Assembly: GCA_900769745.1 (NCBI GenBank)
Contig: CAAGHX010000134.1
Span: forward strand, 1-41,804
From: an uncultured Alistipes sp.
GTDB lineage: Bacteria > Bacteroidota > Bacteroidia > Bacteroidales > Rikenellaceae
DNA: 41,804 nt
Direction: 5' to 3'
Of this stretch, positions 1-8,010 are shown piece after piece. The position numbers and the translations under genes were made by a program. Every line of letters starts with the position of its first letter. Positions within the stretch are counted from its first letter, which is position 1. The notes under the pieces were generated by a model. That model had not been told where the DNA came from. It saw only the letters and a list, made by a program, of their open reading frames with translations, and ran no database searches.

Positions 1-1119
1 AGTAAGACTGGCGCAATTGAGGTAAACGATAATCGTAATTTTAAGTTTATGAGTACGCCTGTGGATGGGAAACTATTGATAGCAGTCACTACTTCTCGAG
101 GTGATGAAATATTATTGGTAAAGCTTGGGCCAGATAAAAAACTAAATGAGGTAGAAAAGTTAGAGAAAATAACCAGTTTTGAGGTTAAGGTGACGCAAGG
201 AGTTTACAACAGTATTTCATATCAAAATGGACATATTTATAATTTTGATAATGCGATGAGGTTGATATCTTCGTCGACAGGTGCTGTCTTTAACGAGCCT
301 TTGGGTTACAAAACGGAATTATTGGATAATTCTAATTTTAATAAGGTATCTGAACAAGGATATTTAAAAATCTTACATTCTAACAATACTTTATTAAGTA
401 CGTCTTTTGCAGATATTACATTTTGTGATAATGAGTATGCTATTGTAACTTCTAAACGAAACACAAAGGGTGTTCTTCGATTGAATAATAATGGAAAAAT
501 CCTTGTTCAAAATGTTCCATCTCAGGTTGAATTTTATCACAATGTAGCAGTTAAAACTAATCTTGGAGTAAGTTTGGATGGATTATTTTCTTCGTCTCAG
601 ATTCAAGTTGGTATAGTAGGCTTGAAGGATAATAACCAGGAGGAAAAATTTAATATTCCATCAGGATATAATGGTATTTATAATTGTCCGATATCCTATT
701 TTATCCCAGCAACCAATTTCGATTCGGAAGTATCCCTCCCTATCACAATTAATGTTTATATAGATGGGATGTTGTATAGAACGGAGAAAAAAGAGCTGAC
801 GGGTATTCACAAAACAGCATTTAAGATATCAGATGCTAACGCATTAGAATATTCTGATCCAGATGGAAATGTAACCATAACATTCAATGTTCAATCATTG
901 GAAGTCGCACCATCGTCATCGGCTAAAGTTGTGGTTAAAGGTGCTTCAAGCTTAAGTAAACGCTTTAACGGAGAAGAATTGTTGTATTTTAAGATTCCTG
1001 TGGTAGTGCCAGAGGAATCAGTAAAAACTTTTTCATTTACAGTTTCTGTAGAAGAAAATGGTTGTCCGTCTTACACACGAACTATTAGCCGTACAATTAA
1101 GCACTACGATCTGAAATAA
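1..1119 (+). CDS. Hypothetical protein, 5'-truncated by window edge, Ig-like C-terminal region
   Basis: The reading frame is open from the first base with no stop upstream of the first ATG at 49, so the true start lies left of the window and only the C-terminal 372 residues are visible. I do not recognise a named family. The sequence is rich in beta-strand-forming residues. The first two thirds resemble a propeller or repeat-type fold (alternating strands such as KLLIAVTTSRGDEILLVKLG). The last ~100 residues look like an Ig-like domain ending in TRTISRTIKHYDLK. It is co-directional with, and 34 bases before, an outer-membrane barrel gene at the left of the T6SS block, so an envelope role is plausible. 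A T6SSiii accessory such as TssR is possible but cannot be shown from this fragment. Confidence 0.6.
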   Translation, partial: SKTGAIEVNDNRNFKFMSTPVDGKLLIAVTTSRGDEILLVKLGPDKKLNEVEKLEKITSFEVKVTQGVYNSISYQNGHIYNFDNAMRLISSSTGAVFNEPLGYKTELLDNSNFNKVSEQGYLKILHSNNTLLSTSFADITFCDNEYAIVTSKRNTKGVLRLNNNGKILVQNVPSQVEFYHNVAVKTNLGVSLDGLFSSSQIQVGIVGLKDNNQEEKFNIPSGYNGIYNCPISYFIPATNFDSEVSLPITINVYIDGMLYRTEKKELTGIHKTAFKISDANALEYSDPDGNVTITFNVQSLEVAPSSSAKVVVKGASSLSKRFNGEELLYFKIPVVVPEESVKTFSFTVSVEENGCPSYTRTISRTIKHYDLK

Positions 1120-1153
1120 ATTACGTTTAACAAATAATTTTACTAAATCAGTT

Positions 1154-1825
1154 ATGTTCAAAAAAATTATTTTAGCTTGCATTGTGGTTGTGGCTACAAT
1201 GTCAGCAAAGGCTCAAGTAACTGTCAATCGAGGTGGTTACAGTCCTGTCCAGCAAACCGAAACATCTATTTCGGAAACTAAGAACTCTGGATTCTTGTTA
1301 AAGTATGGAATTAAAGCAGGAGTTAACCTGACAAGCATGAGCAATGGTATGTCATTCGATCCTGGTTTTGGAATGGGTGTCGGATTTCGTGTCGGTGGTG
1401 CCATCAATATGCGTTGGGGATATAGAACAGAGAATTCGTCTAAGGGTACTGGCTATATGGGTTTCCAGCCAGAAATTATGTATTCAAATCAGGCAGTAAA
1501 GACAGATGCTGGTAATATTAAGATGAATTACTTGTCAATTCCATTGCTTTTGAAGATTTATCCAACAACATCGTTTAATATTGAGTTAGGTCCTGAATTC
1601 TCTTATCTCATATCTACTTCTCCTTCTACTATGGCCGCTGGTGGTGCAGAGATCAGTGTCGGTGATTGTAGCGGTATGAATGCTGGAATCGCAGCAGGTT
1701 TGGCCTACGATTTTGAAATGGGTCTTACAGTTGGTGCTCGCTATACGTACGGATTCACCGATATGGCTAAAAACTTACAATGGAAAAATAGTAATATCCA
1801 AATCACAATTGGCTGGATGTTCTAA
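1154..1825 (+). CDS. Outer-membrane beta-barrel protein (PorT-like)
   Basis: A 223-residue protein with a clear Sec signal peptide (MFKKIILACIVVVATMSAKA, then Q). The mature part carries alternating aromatic/hydrophobic strands typical of small OmpA/PorT-like barrels: GIKAGVNLTSM near residue 53, then GFQPEIMYSNQ, YLSIPLLLKIYP and GLTVGARYTYGFTD, ending in an aromatic strand QITIGWMF. The terminal Phe fits BAM recognition. It probably sits in the outer membrane with a short periplasmic N-terminal segment (about residues 22-45). It lies 28 bases before the next gene in what looks like one transcription unit leading to tssH. It could be an envelope component linked to the secretion system or an unrelated barrel; nothing in the protein itself decides this. 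Confidence 0.75.
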   Translation: MFKKIILACIVVVATMSAKAQVTVNRGGYSPVQQTETSISETKNSGFLLKYGIKAGVNLTSMSNGMSFDPGFGMGVGFRVGGAINMRWGYRTENSSKGTGYMGFQPEIMYSNQAVKTDAGNIKMNYLSIPLLLKIYPTTSFNIELGPEFSYLISTSPSTMAAGGAEISVGDCSGMNAGIAAGLAYDFEMGLTVGARYTYGFTDMAKNLQWKNSNIQITIGWMF

Positions 1826-1853
1826 TGTTTAACAATTCAATAGAAATATAAAA

Positions 1854-2945
1854 ATGAAAAAATATTTTTTGTTAGTAGTTAGTGCCGTTGCTTTGGCATT
1901 TACTTCATGCTCAAATAGTGAAGAGATTGAAATTAAATATCAAGTTGATTTAGTTGTTAATCCTTCAAGTGTTTTGGAACCATTTCATGGATTTAGAATT
2001 GGAGGACAAAACTATGGATTAGATATGTATAATAAATCAGACGGAAAAGCAAGTCTTAGAATATCTACATATATATATGATAACAGCGGAAATAGAGTTG
2101 ATGTATATGAAAATCTGGTAGATGACTACAACTCAAAAGTAACTATTCCAATATCAGTTAGAGATAATGAAGAATATACAATTGTATCTATTTCATCGTC
2201 TATCTTAGGAACACTGCAATCTCCGACAGCACAAAGCTTTACAATTTCAGGTTCTGAAAAACTTTCAACTTTGTCAATTTTGCAACAATCAATAAATGGA
2301 ATCTATAGCGGTAATTCTTTTGGTACAAATTGGAGTATTTTAGGTGCATCTGTAAGAACAATAACAAGCGAGAATAAAGGAGTAGTAGATATTAACCTTT
2401 CTCCTATTACATCAATGGTGAAAATATCATATAATAATGTTCATGCATGGGATGAGTATGCTGTGGATACATATGCTGTACAATACAAGAATAATTCTAC
2501 AGCGACATATTCAGGCAATCAATTTACGTTTAGTACAGCACTCTCAAATGGGCAAGTTAGCTATTCAGATTTAGATGTAACTGAAAATCCAGGTAATAGC
2601 ATTGCTGAGATTATAAATATTTTGCCATGTGAAAATATGGAATATAACGGTTTATTATTTATAGGAGAAAATCGTTTGGATTTTGTCGAAGCTAACGAAA
2701 ATGGGGCTGGTACTGTTAATATTCAACCAGGTTTAGAATATGAGTGCAAAATTGACTGTGCAGAGTGGGCTATTGAATTTACACAAGAAAATAGTACACG
2801 TTCAATTAATGCTGAACCAACAATGTTAATGAATTCAACAATAATCAAGAATAGTTTGGATAATAATACTTCATTAGCCAAATCTAAAAATAATTTGCCA
2901 CAAAGTGGAGTCTCTATTATCGAATTATTGAATAAAAAACAATAA
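1854..2945 (+). CDS. Exported lipoprotein of unknown function
   Basis: A 363-residue protein with a lipoprotein signal peptide (MKKYFLLVVSAVALAFTSC; lipobox ending at Cys19), followed by SNSEEIEI. The body is Asn/Ser/Thr-rich and beta-rich (YQVDLVVNPSS; a central SVRDNEEYTIVSISSS). It resembles the general style of Bacteroidetes fimbrillin or Mfa2-like lipoproteins, but I see no diagnostic motif. It ends only three bases before the start of the S41 protease lipoprotein, so the two are surely co-transcribed and may be functional partners (substrate, inhibitor or surface complex). Codon use is strongly A/T-ending, like its neighbours. Confidence 0.65.
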   Translation: MKKYFLLVVSAVALAFTSCSNSEEIEIKYQVDLVVNPSSVLEPFHGFRIGGQNYGLDMYNKSDGKASLRISTYIYDNSGNRVDVYENLVDDYNSKVTIPISVRDNEEYTIVSISSSILGTLQSPTAQSFTISGSEKLSTLSILQQSINGIYSGNSFGTNWSILGASVRTITSENKGVVDINLSPITSMVKISYNNVHAWDEYAVDTYAVQYKNNSTATYSGNQFTFSTALSNGQVSYSDLDVTENPGNSIAEIINILPCENMEYNGLLFIGENRLDFVEANENGAGTVNIQPGLEYECKIDCAEWAIEFTQENSTRSINAEPTMLMNSTIIKNSLDNNTSLAKSKNNLPQSGVSIIELLNKKQ

Positions 2946-2948
2946 AGC

Positions 2949-3950
2949 ATGAAATCAGGTATTTTAGTATTCCTATTTGTTAATTGCTTATTTATCATAG
3001 GCTGCTCTGAAGAAGACTCATTCTTACCAGTAGGAAATGTCGAGATAGAGACTTCTGATAAGCAAGACAAAGAAAATATATTTAATAATAGATGGATATA
3101 TTCTCAAATGCAATATCATTATTTATGGAATACTGAAATGCCTGATTCTTCTAAATTAGATTTGACTATAGATCCCGTTAAATTTTTTACGACATTATTA
3201 TCAGAAAAAGATCGTTTCTCTTGGTGTGAAGTTAATAGAGACTATAAAACACGAGGTGTAAATGAAGGCTCTACTGTCTCATTTGATTCTGTCTATGTCT
3301 TAAAAAACAAGAAAATTGGTTATGCTATTTATGATCAATTTGATGATAATGCAGACATAAGAAGTTTTGCTGTAAGAATGAAAAAATCAGAAATTAATGA
3401 AATGATTTTAGATTTAAGATATAATCCTGGTGGATATGTATCTACATGCAATGAGTTAGCATCTTTTTTTGTGCCTAAAGAACATTTAGGTAAATTATAT
3501 CAACAGCAATATTATAATGAAACAATAACAAAAGAGAAAGCAGAAAAATACCATAATAATGGCGTTGATTCTGTTTATTTGAAATCTGGTAGTTGGTATG
3601 AACAATGGGGATTGAATTTGAAGCGATTGATTGTCCTAACTACCCAAAACACAGCATCTTCAAGTGAAGCTTTAGTGGTTGGCTTAAGACCATATATGAA
3701 CGTAATTGTAATTGGCACTCAGACTTGCGGTAAAGACGTAGGTTCATATACTATAGTTGATAACAATTATAAGTATTTATTGCAGCCGATTACATTTAAG
3801 TATTATAACTCAAAAATGGAATCCACTCCAGAAGAGGGACTTATTCCAGATGTTATCGTAGAAGATGACAAAAAAGTAAAAAGAGGGAATGTTGAAGAAG
3901 CATTACTCAAAACTGCACTGAAATTTATTGAAGATAATCCATTGGATTAA
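2949..3950 (+). CDS. S41-family serine peptidase, lipoprotein
   Basis: A 333-residue C-terminal-processing-type peptidase. The N-terminus is a lipoprotein signal (VNCLFIIGC, Cys19). The S41 core shows the LRYNPGG motif (residues 156-162), the nucleophile motif NTASSSEALVVGL (expected catalytic Ser237) and the general-base Lys262 in QTCGKDVGS, so the Ser-Lys dyad is present. No PDZ domain is visible between the N-terminal helical part (48-100) and the core, unlike Tsp/CtpA, but lipoprotein S41 enzymes without PDZ are common in Bacteroidetes. It should be anchored at the periplasmic face or surface and cleave unfolded or C-terminal peptides. Its gene follows the lipoprotein gene with three bases between. 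Its place in the T6SS run suggests envelope or effector processing, but this is inference. Confidence 0.85.
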   Translation: MKSGILVFLFVNCLFIIGCSEEDSFLPVGNVEIETSDKQDKENIFNNRWIYSQMQYHYLWNTEMPDSSKLDLTIDPVKFFTTLLSEKDRFSWCEVNRDYKTRGVNEGSTVSFDSVYVLKNKKIGYAIYDQFDDNADIRSFAVRMKKSEINEMILDLRYNPGGYVSTCNELASFFVPKEHLGKLYQQQYYNETITKEKAEKYHNNGVDSVYLKSGSWYEQWGLNLKRLIVLTTQNTASSSEALVVGLRPYMNVIVIGTQTCGKDVGSYTIVDNNYKYLLQPITFKYYNSKMESTPEEGLIPDVIVEDDKKVKRGNVEEALLKTALKFIEDNPLD

Positions 3951-3995
3951 CTACAAAGTGCCACCTAATCTGAATATTCATAAACAATATATATA

Positions 3996-5240
3996 ATGAA
4001 AGCAATAAAGTTTAGCATTCTTGGATTGGTTTTTGGAACAGCATCCATTAGCTCATCGTTTGCCCAAAATGTAGAGCAAATCTATATGAAAAGCGGTTCC
4101 GTTGTTGAAGGTTATATTGCAGAGCAAAAGCCTGGAAAACACATTTCTATCCAGACCATTAAAGCTACTATCGTGGCTAATAGCGATTCTCTTCAAAACA
4201 GGATTATTGAGAAGATTCCGTTAGCATCGTTGCCAAAAGAGTGGAGAGAATGGGCAGAATCAAATAATAAGTTGGTAGATAACAATGGGACAAAACATTT
4301 GGAATTGTCAACACTAGAGTTTAACAATAGTAAGTATTCGAATGTGTATTTGCTAGAGAAGGGGTCTATTATTAAATTCTTAGATTTAACACCTAATCAA
4401 TATAAATTTGTATGGGGTGATATGTACAGAACTGTAAAAACTCCACGTCCTAATAATCTATTTTCTAGCTTGAAAGAAGTTTTGGTCCTTAATGATAATT
4501 CCAAAGTCGAGGGACAGATAATTGAGCAATATCCTGGGAAAGACTTGAAAATAGCTGCGGAGGGTGGAGATATATTATCATTCAAGTTTTCACAGGTGAA
4601 ACAAATTATAACAGAGAAACTAACCGATAAACTTGATTTGTGGTCACAAATTCAGTTGTTAGATAAAATTACTGTGAAAGGAGAAAGTTCTGAGTTGGTA
4701 GGTTTTATATCTTCAAGAACATTGGGAAAAGAGTTGGTTTTCAATTTCGAAGATGGAAGAAGTAGAACCATTCCTCAGAATCAGATAACATCATATGCTA
4801 AAATTCCTAATGATAAGTATGTGGCTGTTTATGATAAAGTTTTGAAGGAGGGAGAAATACTTCTAAATGGCAAAACGGCTCATTTTGTCTCTTTGCAAAC
4901 TCAGGGTCAAAATATATTATTGGGAGAGACTGCTTCAGAACAATTGGCAGTAGGCGAGAAAGTTTGTATCGAAGCTCGTTTATCAGATTTGAACATCCCT
5001 ATTGTATTGGTAAAGGCCCATATTGGAAGTGTAACTTGTTGGAATGGTAAAAAGAAAGAGCAAAAGCCATGGCCTATTATTACATATCAAGATTTATTGC
5101 AATCACGTATTGCAATAAATCGAGAAATAACACCGCTGGGAAATTTAAAGTTATCTTTTGTGGTTGAGGAAGTTGGTGATTATGTACTACATATTCAGGG
5201 GAAGAAAGAATATATAGTTATTAATGTTATCGAAAAATAG
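3996..5240 (+). CDS. Exported protein with repeated GSxxxGxIxEQxPGK-type units
   Basis: A 414-residue protein with a signal peptide cut near SSFAQ (residue 24). At least three copies of a beta-rich unit are visible: residues 27-52 (MKSGSVVEGYIAEQKPGKHI core), 160-186 (LNDNSKVEGQIIEQYPGKDL core) and 224-250 (GESSELVGFISSRTLGKEL core). A weaker fourth is possible at 117-142. Each is followed by a strand and a polar helix. This unit is common in exported Bacteroidetes proteins, often as a single copy with an outer-membrane protein. The C-terminal ~130 residues form a separate beta-rich domain. It lies 24 bases upstream of tssH, so it is probably part of the secretion operon and would act in the periplasm or at the outer membrane. 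No enzymatic motif was found. Confidence 0.65.
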   Translation: MKAIKFSILGLVFGTASISSSFAQNVEQIYMKSGSVVEGYIAEQKPGKHISIQTIKATIVANSDSLQNRIIEKIPLASLPKEWREWAESNNKLVDNNGTKHLELSTLEFNNSKYSNVYLLEKGSIIKFLDLTPNQYKFVWGDMYRTVKTPRPNNLFSSLKEVLVLNDNSKVEGQIIEQYPGKDLKIAAEGGDILSFKFSQVKQIITEKLTDKLDLWSQIQLLDKITVKGESSELVGFISSRTLGKELVFNFEDGRSRTIPQNQITSYAKIPNDKYVAVYDKVLKEGEILLNGKTAHFVSLQTQGQNILLGETASEQLAVGEKVCIEARLSDLNIPIVLVKAHIGSVTCWNGKKKEQKPWPIITYQDLLQSRIAINREITPLGNLKLSFVVEEVGDYVLHIQGKKEYIVINVIEK

Positions 5241-5263
5241 AGTAATTAATAAAATCTACTACA

Positions 5264-7510
5264 ATGACTAATAAGTTGGATGGATTTGATCAAAGTGCAA
5301 TAGAAGTCTTTCAAATAGCGGAAGCATACGCGAAAGAGAATATGAATGGCTCAATAGAGCCGGCTCATATTCTGAAGGCACTGCTTCATAAGGATATTGG
5401 ATTAGTTTCATTTATAGAAAAAACTTTAGATGCAGACTATTACTATATTCTTGAATGGACAGATATGCGTATTAAGATGTTAAAGAAAAGCTCTGATACA
5501 TCAATGAAAAGTTTTTCTGCTTTAACTAAAGCCGTTGTTAGTGAGGCAGATAGTGTTCGCTTAGCTTCGAAAAAGGATGCAATAGACCCTTTGTCGTTAC
5601 TCGTTGCGATAGTTACCCCCGGAGTTGGATTTACTTTCGAGCAACTTAAAACATTGCCTTTACAAAAGGACGATATTATTGCAGCCAGTAGAGCTCAGAA
5701 TGCAAATATCTTATCTAGTGAGGGTATTAAAAAGCATTCAAAAAAAATGGGAGACAAAAGTTTGGAGGCATATTGTATACTGAAGAACCAGCAACAAGTA
5801 GATGGCAAATTGTCCGAAACAATAGGTTTTGATGATGAACTTAATGAAATTTATGGCATACTAGGTCGAAAAACAAAATCTAATATTCTCATTACCGGTG
5901 AGTCAGGTGTTGGCAAGACTGCTCTTGTGAATGCATTTGTACAAGCGATAGCCAATGGTAATGTTCCGTCATATTTGCAGAATTCGTTGGTTTATGAACT
6001 TGATACAATTGCTTTATCAATAGGAGTATCGTACAAAAGTGAGATAGAAGCTCGAATGAAAAAGATTTTGGATGAGTTGTCTGAGAAAGATAATGCTATT
6101 CTAATCATTGAGTCATTCGATAAGATAATGGATAAACAGGGGGCGCTGAATGGTACAATTAATCTTCTTAAATCTTCTTTGAATCAGGGTTTGCTATGTA
6201 TTTGTACGTCTTCAATAGAAGGTTTTACAAAGAATATTGAGACAGATAAAGAGATAACCAGTAAGTTCGAGCGCATAATTATTGATGAACCATCAATTGA
6301 AGCGACAGATACGATACTCCTGTCAGTCGTTAAATCTTTTGAATTGTTTCACAATCTACATGTGTCAGAGGATTTTACGATAAATGCTGTACGATTAGCA
6401 AAAAGATATTTTAGCGAAAAGCACCTCCCTGATTCAGCTATAGATTTAATGGATCGCACTATGGCGCTTGTGAAAATTAAGAATGATTTAAATCCAAATG
6501 ATACTAAGGATGTTGTAAGAGTGGAGCATTTAATGGAAGTTGTTTCTCAAAAAACGGGTATTCCATTGGGTAACGTTCAGGCGGCAGAACGGGATAAGTT
6601 AGTGAATGCTGAAGATATATTAAAGAAACGTGTAGTAGGCCAGGATCACGCTATCAAGGCAGTATTAGATTCTATATTTGAATCGCGATCAGGACTAAAC
6701 AAGAAGGGGCAGCCTATTGGAAGCTTTTTCTTCCTTGGCCCAACAGGTACCGGCAAAACCGAGCTTGCAAAATCGTTGGCTGATTTTTTATTTCAAGATG
6801 ATACTGCAATTCTTCGATTTGATATGTCGGAATACAAGGAGGAGCACTCTGTAGCTTTGCTTTATGGAGCGCCTCCAGGATATGTAGGATATGAGGAAGG
6901 TGGTCTATTGGTAAATAAAATCCGTCAGAAACCGTATTCAATAGTATTGTTCGACGAGATTGAAAAAGCTCATCGTTCAGTTTTTGATTTATTTTTACAG
7001 ATTCTTGATGAGGGAAAATTACATGACAGATTAGGTCGCGTAGGAGATTTCTCTAATGCATTGATTATATTCACATCGAATATAGGCAGTCAATACGTTT
7101 TTGAACAATTTGGGAAGAATGTCGTTCCAACACATAATGATATGCTTGAGGTGATGCAAGGACATTTCCGTCCAGAATTCTTGGCACGATTAACTGAAAT
7201 AGTGCCGTTTGCTCCTATCAATGAGAAGATTGTTACAATGATTTTCAATATTCATTTGAAAGGCTTATTGAAGACTCTTAATGAGCAAAATATATCTCTA
7301 GCTATTGACGATATGGCAAAACATGAAATAGCAATGAGAGGGTTTAATGCTCAGTATGGAGCACGACCTATTCTTGGTATTCTCCGAAAAGACATTCGTC
7401 GCCCATTATCTAAAATGATAATTTCAGGAGAGTTAAAAAGCGGGGATAGCGTAAAACTTACAATAGATGATAATAATGAATTAAAGTGGGATATTTCACA
7501 TCTCGAATAA
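5264..7510 (+). CDS. tssH: TssH/ClpV-type AAA+ ATPase with degenerate first ATPase domain
   Basis: A 748-residue Clp/Hsp100 ATPase expected to disassemble contracted TssBC sheaths in the cytoplasm. An N-terminal Clp repeat domain (about 5-140) is followed by D1 (about 185-400) and D2 (about 450-745). D2 is canonical: Walker A GPTGTGKT (492-499), Walker B IVLFDEIE (560-567) and pore loop GYVGYEEGG. D1 keeps Walker A GESGVGKT (212-219), but its Walker B reads ILIIES instead of the usual hhhhDE, and the arginine-finger site reads SKF where Hsp100 proteins have RRF. D1 may therefore bind but not hydrolyse ATP. There is no long coiled-coil middle domain between D1 and D2, giving a ClpA-like length. 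The gene is followed directly by tssB, which supports TssH over general ClpB/ClpC. Confidence 0.9.
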   Translation: MTNKLDGFDQSAIEVFQIAEAYAKENMNGSIEPAHILKALLHKDIGLVSFIEKTLDADYYYILEWTDMRIKMLKKSSDTSMKSFSALTKAVVSEADSVRLASKKDAIDPLSLLVAIVTPGVGFTFEQLKTLPLQKDDIIAASRAQNANILSSEGIKKHSKKMGDKSLEAYCILKNQQQVDGKLSETIGFDDELNEIYGILGRKTKSNILITGESGVGKTALVNAFVQAIANGNVPSYLQNSLVYELDTIALSIGVSYKSEIEARMKKILDELSEKDNAILIIESFDKIMDKQGALNGTINLLKSSLNQGLLCICTSSIEGFTKNIETDKEITSKFERIIIDEPSIEATDTILLSVVKSFELFHNLHVSEDFTINAVRLAKRYFSEKHLPDSAIDLMDRTMALVKIKNDLNPNDTKDVVRVEHLMEVVSQKTGIPLGNVQAAERDKLVNAEDILKKRVVGQDHAIKAVLDSIFESRSGLNKKGQPIGSFFFLGPTGTGKTELAKSLADFLFQDDTAILRFDMSEYKEEHSVALLYGAPPGYVGYEEGGLLVNKIRQKPYSIVLFDEIEKAHRSVFDLFLQILDEGKLHDRLGRVGDFSNALIIFTSNIGSQYVFEQFGKNVVPTHNDMLEVMQGHFRPEFLARLTEIVPFAPINEKIVTMIFNIHLKGLLKTLNEQNISLAIDDMAKHEIAMRGFNAQYGARPILGILRKDIRRPLSKMIISGELKSGDSVKLTIDDNNELKWDISHLE

Positions 7511-7531
7511 TCACTTAAAACACTAATAAAT

Positions 7532-7978
7532 ATGGCAAAGAAAACAGTAATTTCTAAAGTCCTCGACGCAGAGGCAGTAGATGGGATTATTGAATTTCCA
7601 CAAAACAAAACCCTCTATGTAGATCAGTTTACTGATATGGCTCCAGTTAAGCCTGGTGAAGTTTTTCAGCCAGAGACAATGGAGGATGTCTTTGAGCGAT
7701 ACCAACCTGAGAAACGTAACGTGCAGATGCTTGATTTGGAAGGTCGTCCAGTGAAGGAGAATTTTAAATTTAATGCAATTAAGGACTTTGATGACAAAGA
7801 GCTTATTAAACAAAGTGCATATTTAGGTCAGCAGAAAGCTGCAATGGATTCATATAAAGCCATTGAGCAACAGTTGATAAAGAATAAAGTGCTTAGACGT
7901 GCTTTTGAAGATGAGGATAGTAGAAAGCATCTTGTTGTAGCGTTAAAGGCTCTTCTTGCAGAGTTGCAGAATAATTAA
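7532..7978 (+). CDS. tssB: TssB, contractile sheath small subunit
   Basis: A 148-residue protein that matches the Bacteroidetes TssB (VipA) type in size, in position directly before TssC, and in key stretches. These include an N-terminal strand region (LDAEAVDGIIEFPQNKTLYV), the FxPExMEDVFERYQPE segment, and a helical C-terminus (YLGQQKAAMDSYKAIEQQLI to the end). With TssC it forms the sheath around the TssD tube. The gene is 22 bases after tssH and 32 bases before the tssC ATG. No oddities were seen. Confidence 0.88.
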   Translation: MAKKTVISKVLDAEAVDGIIEFPQNKTLYVDQFTDMAPVKPGEVFQPETMEDVFERYQPEKRNVQMLDLEGRPVKENFKFNAIKDFDDKELIKQSAYLGQQKAAMDSYKAIEQQLIKNKVLRRAFEDEDSRKHLVVALKALLAELQNN

Positions 7979-8010
7979 TTAAGTTGAACCCAATAAATTC
8001 AGATATAATT

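Noticed and set aside
7984..8010. TTG start extending TssC by nine residues
   Set aside because: The ATG at 8011 gives the expected MSEEL-type start, and the added residues look like non-coding DNA.
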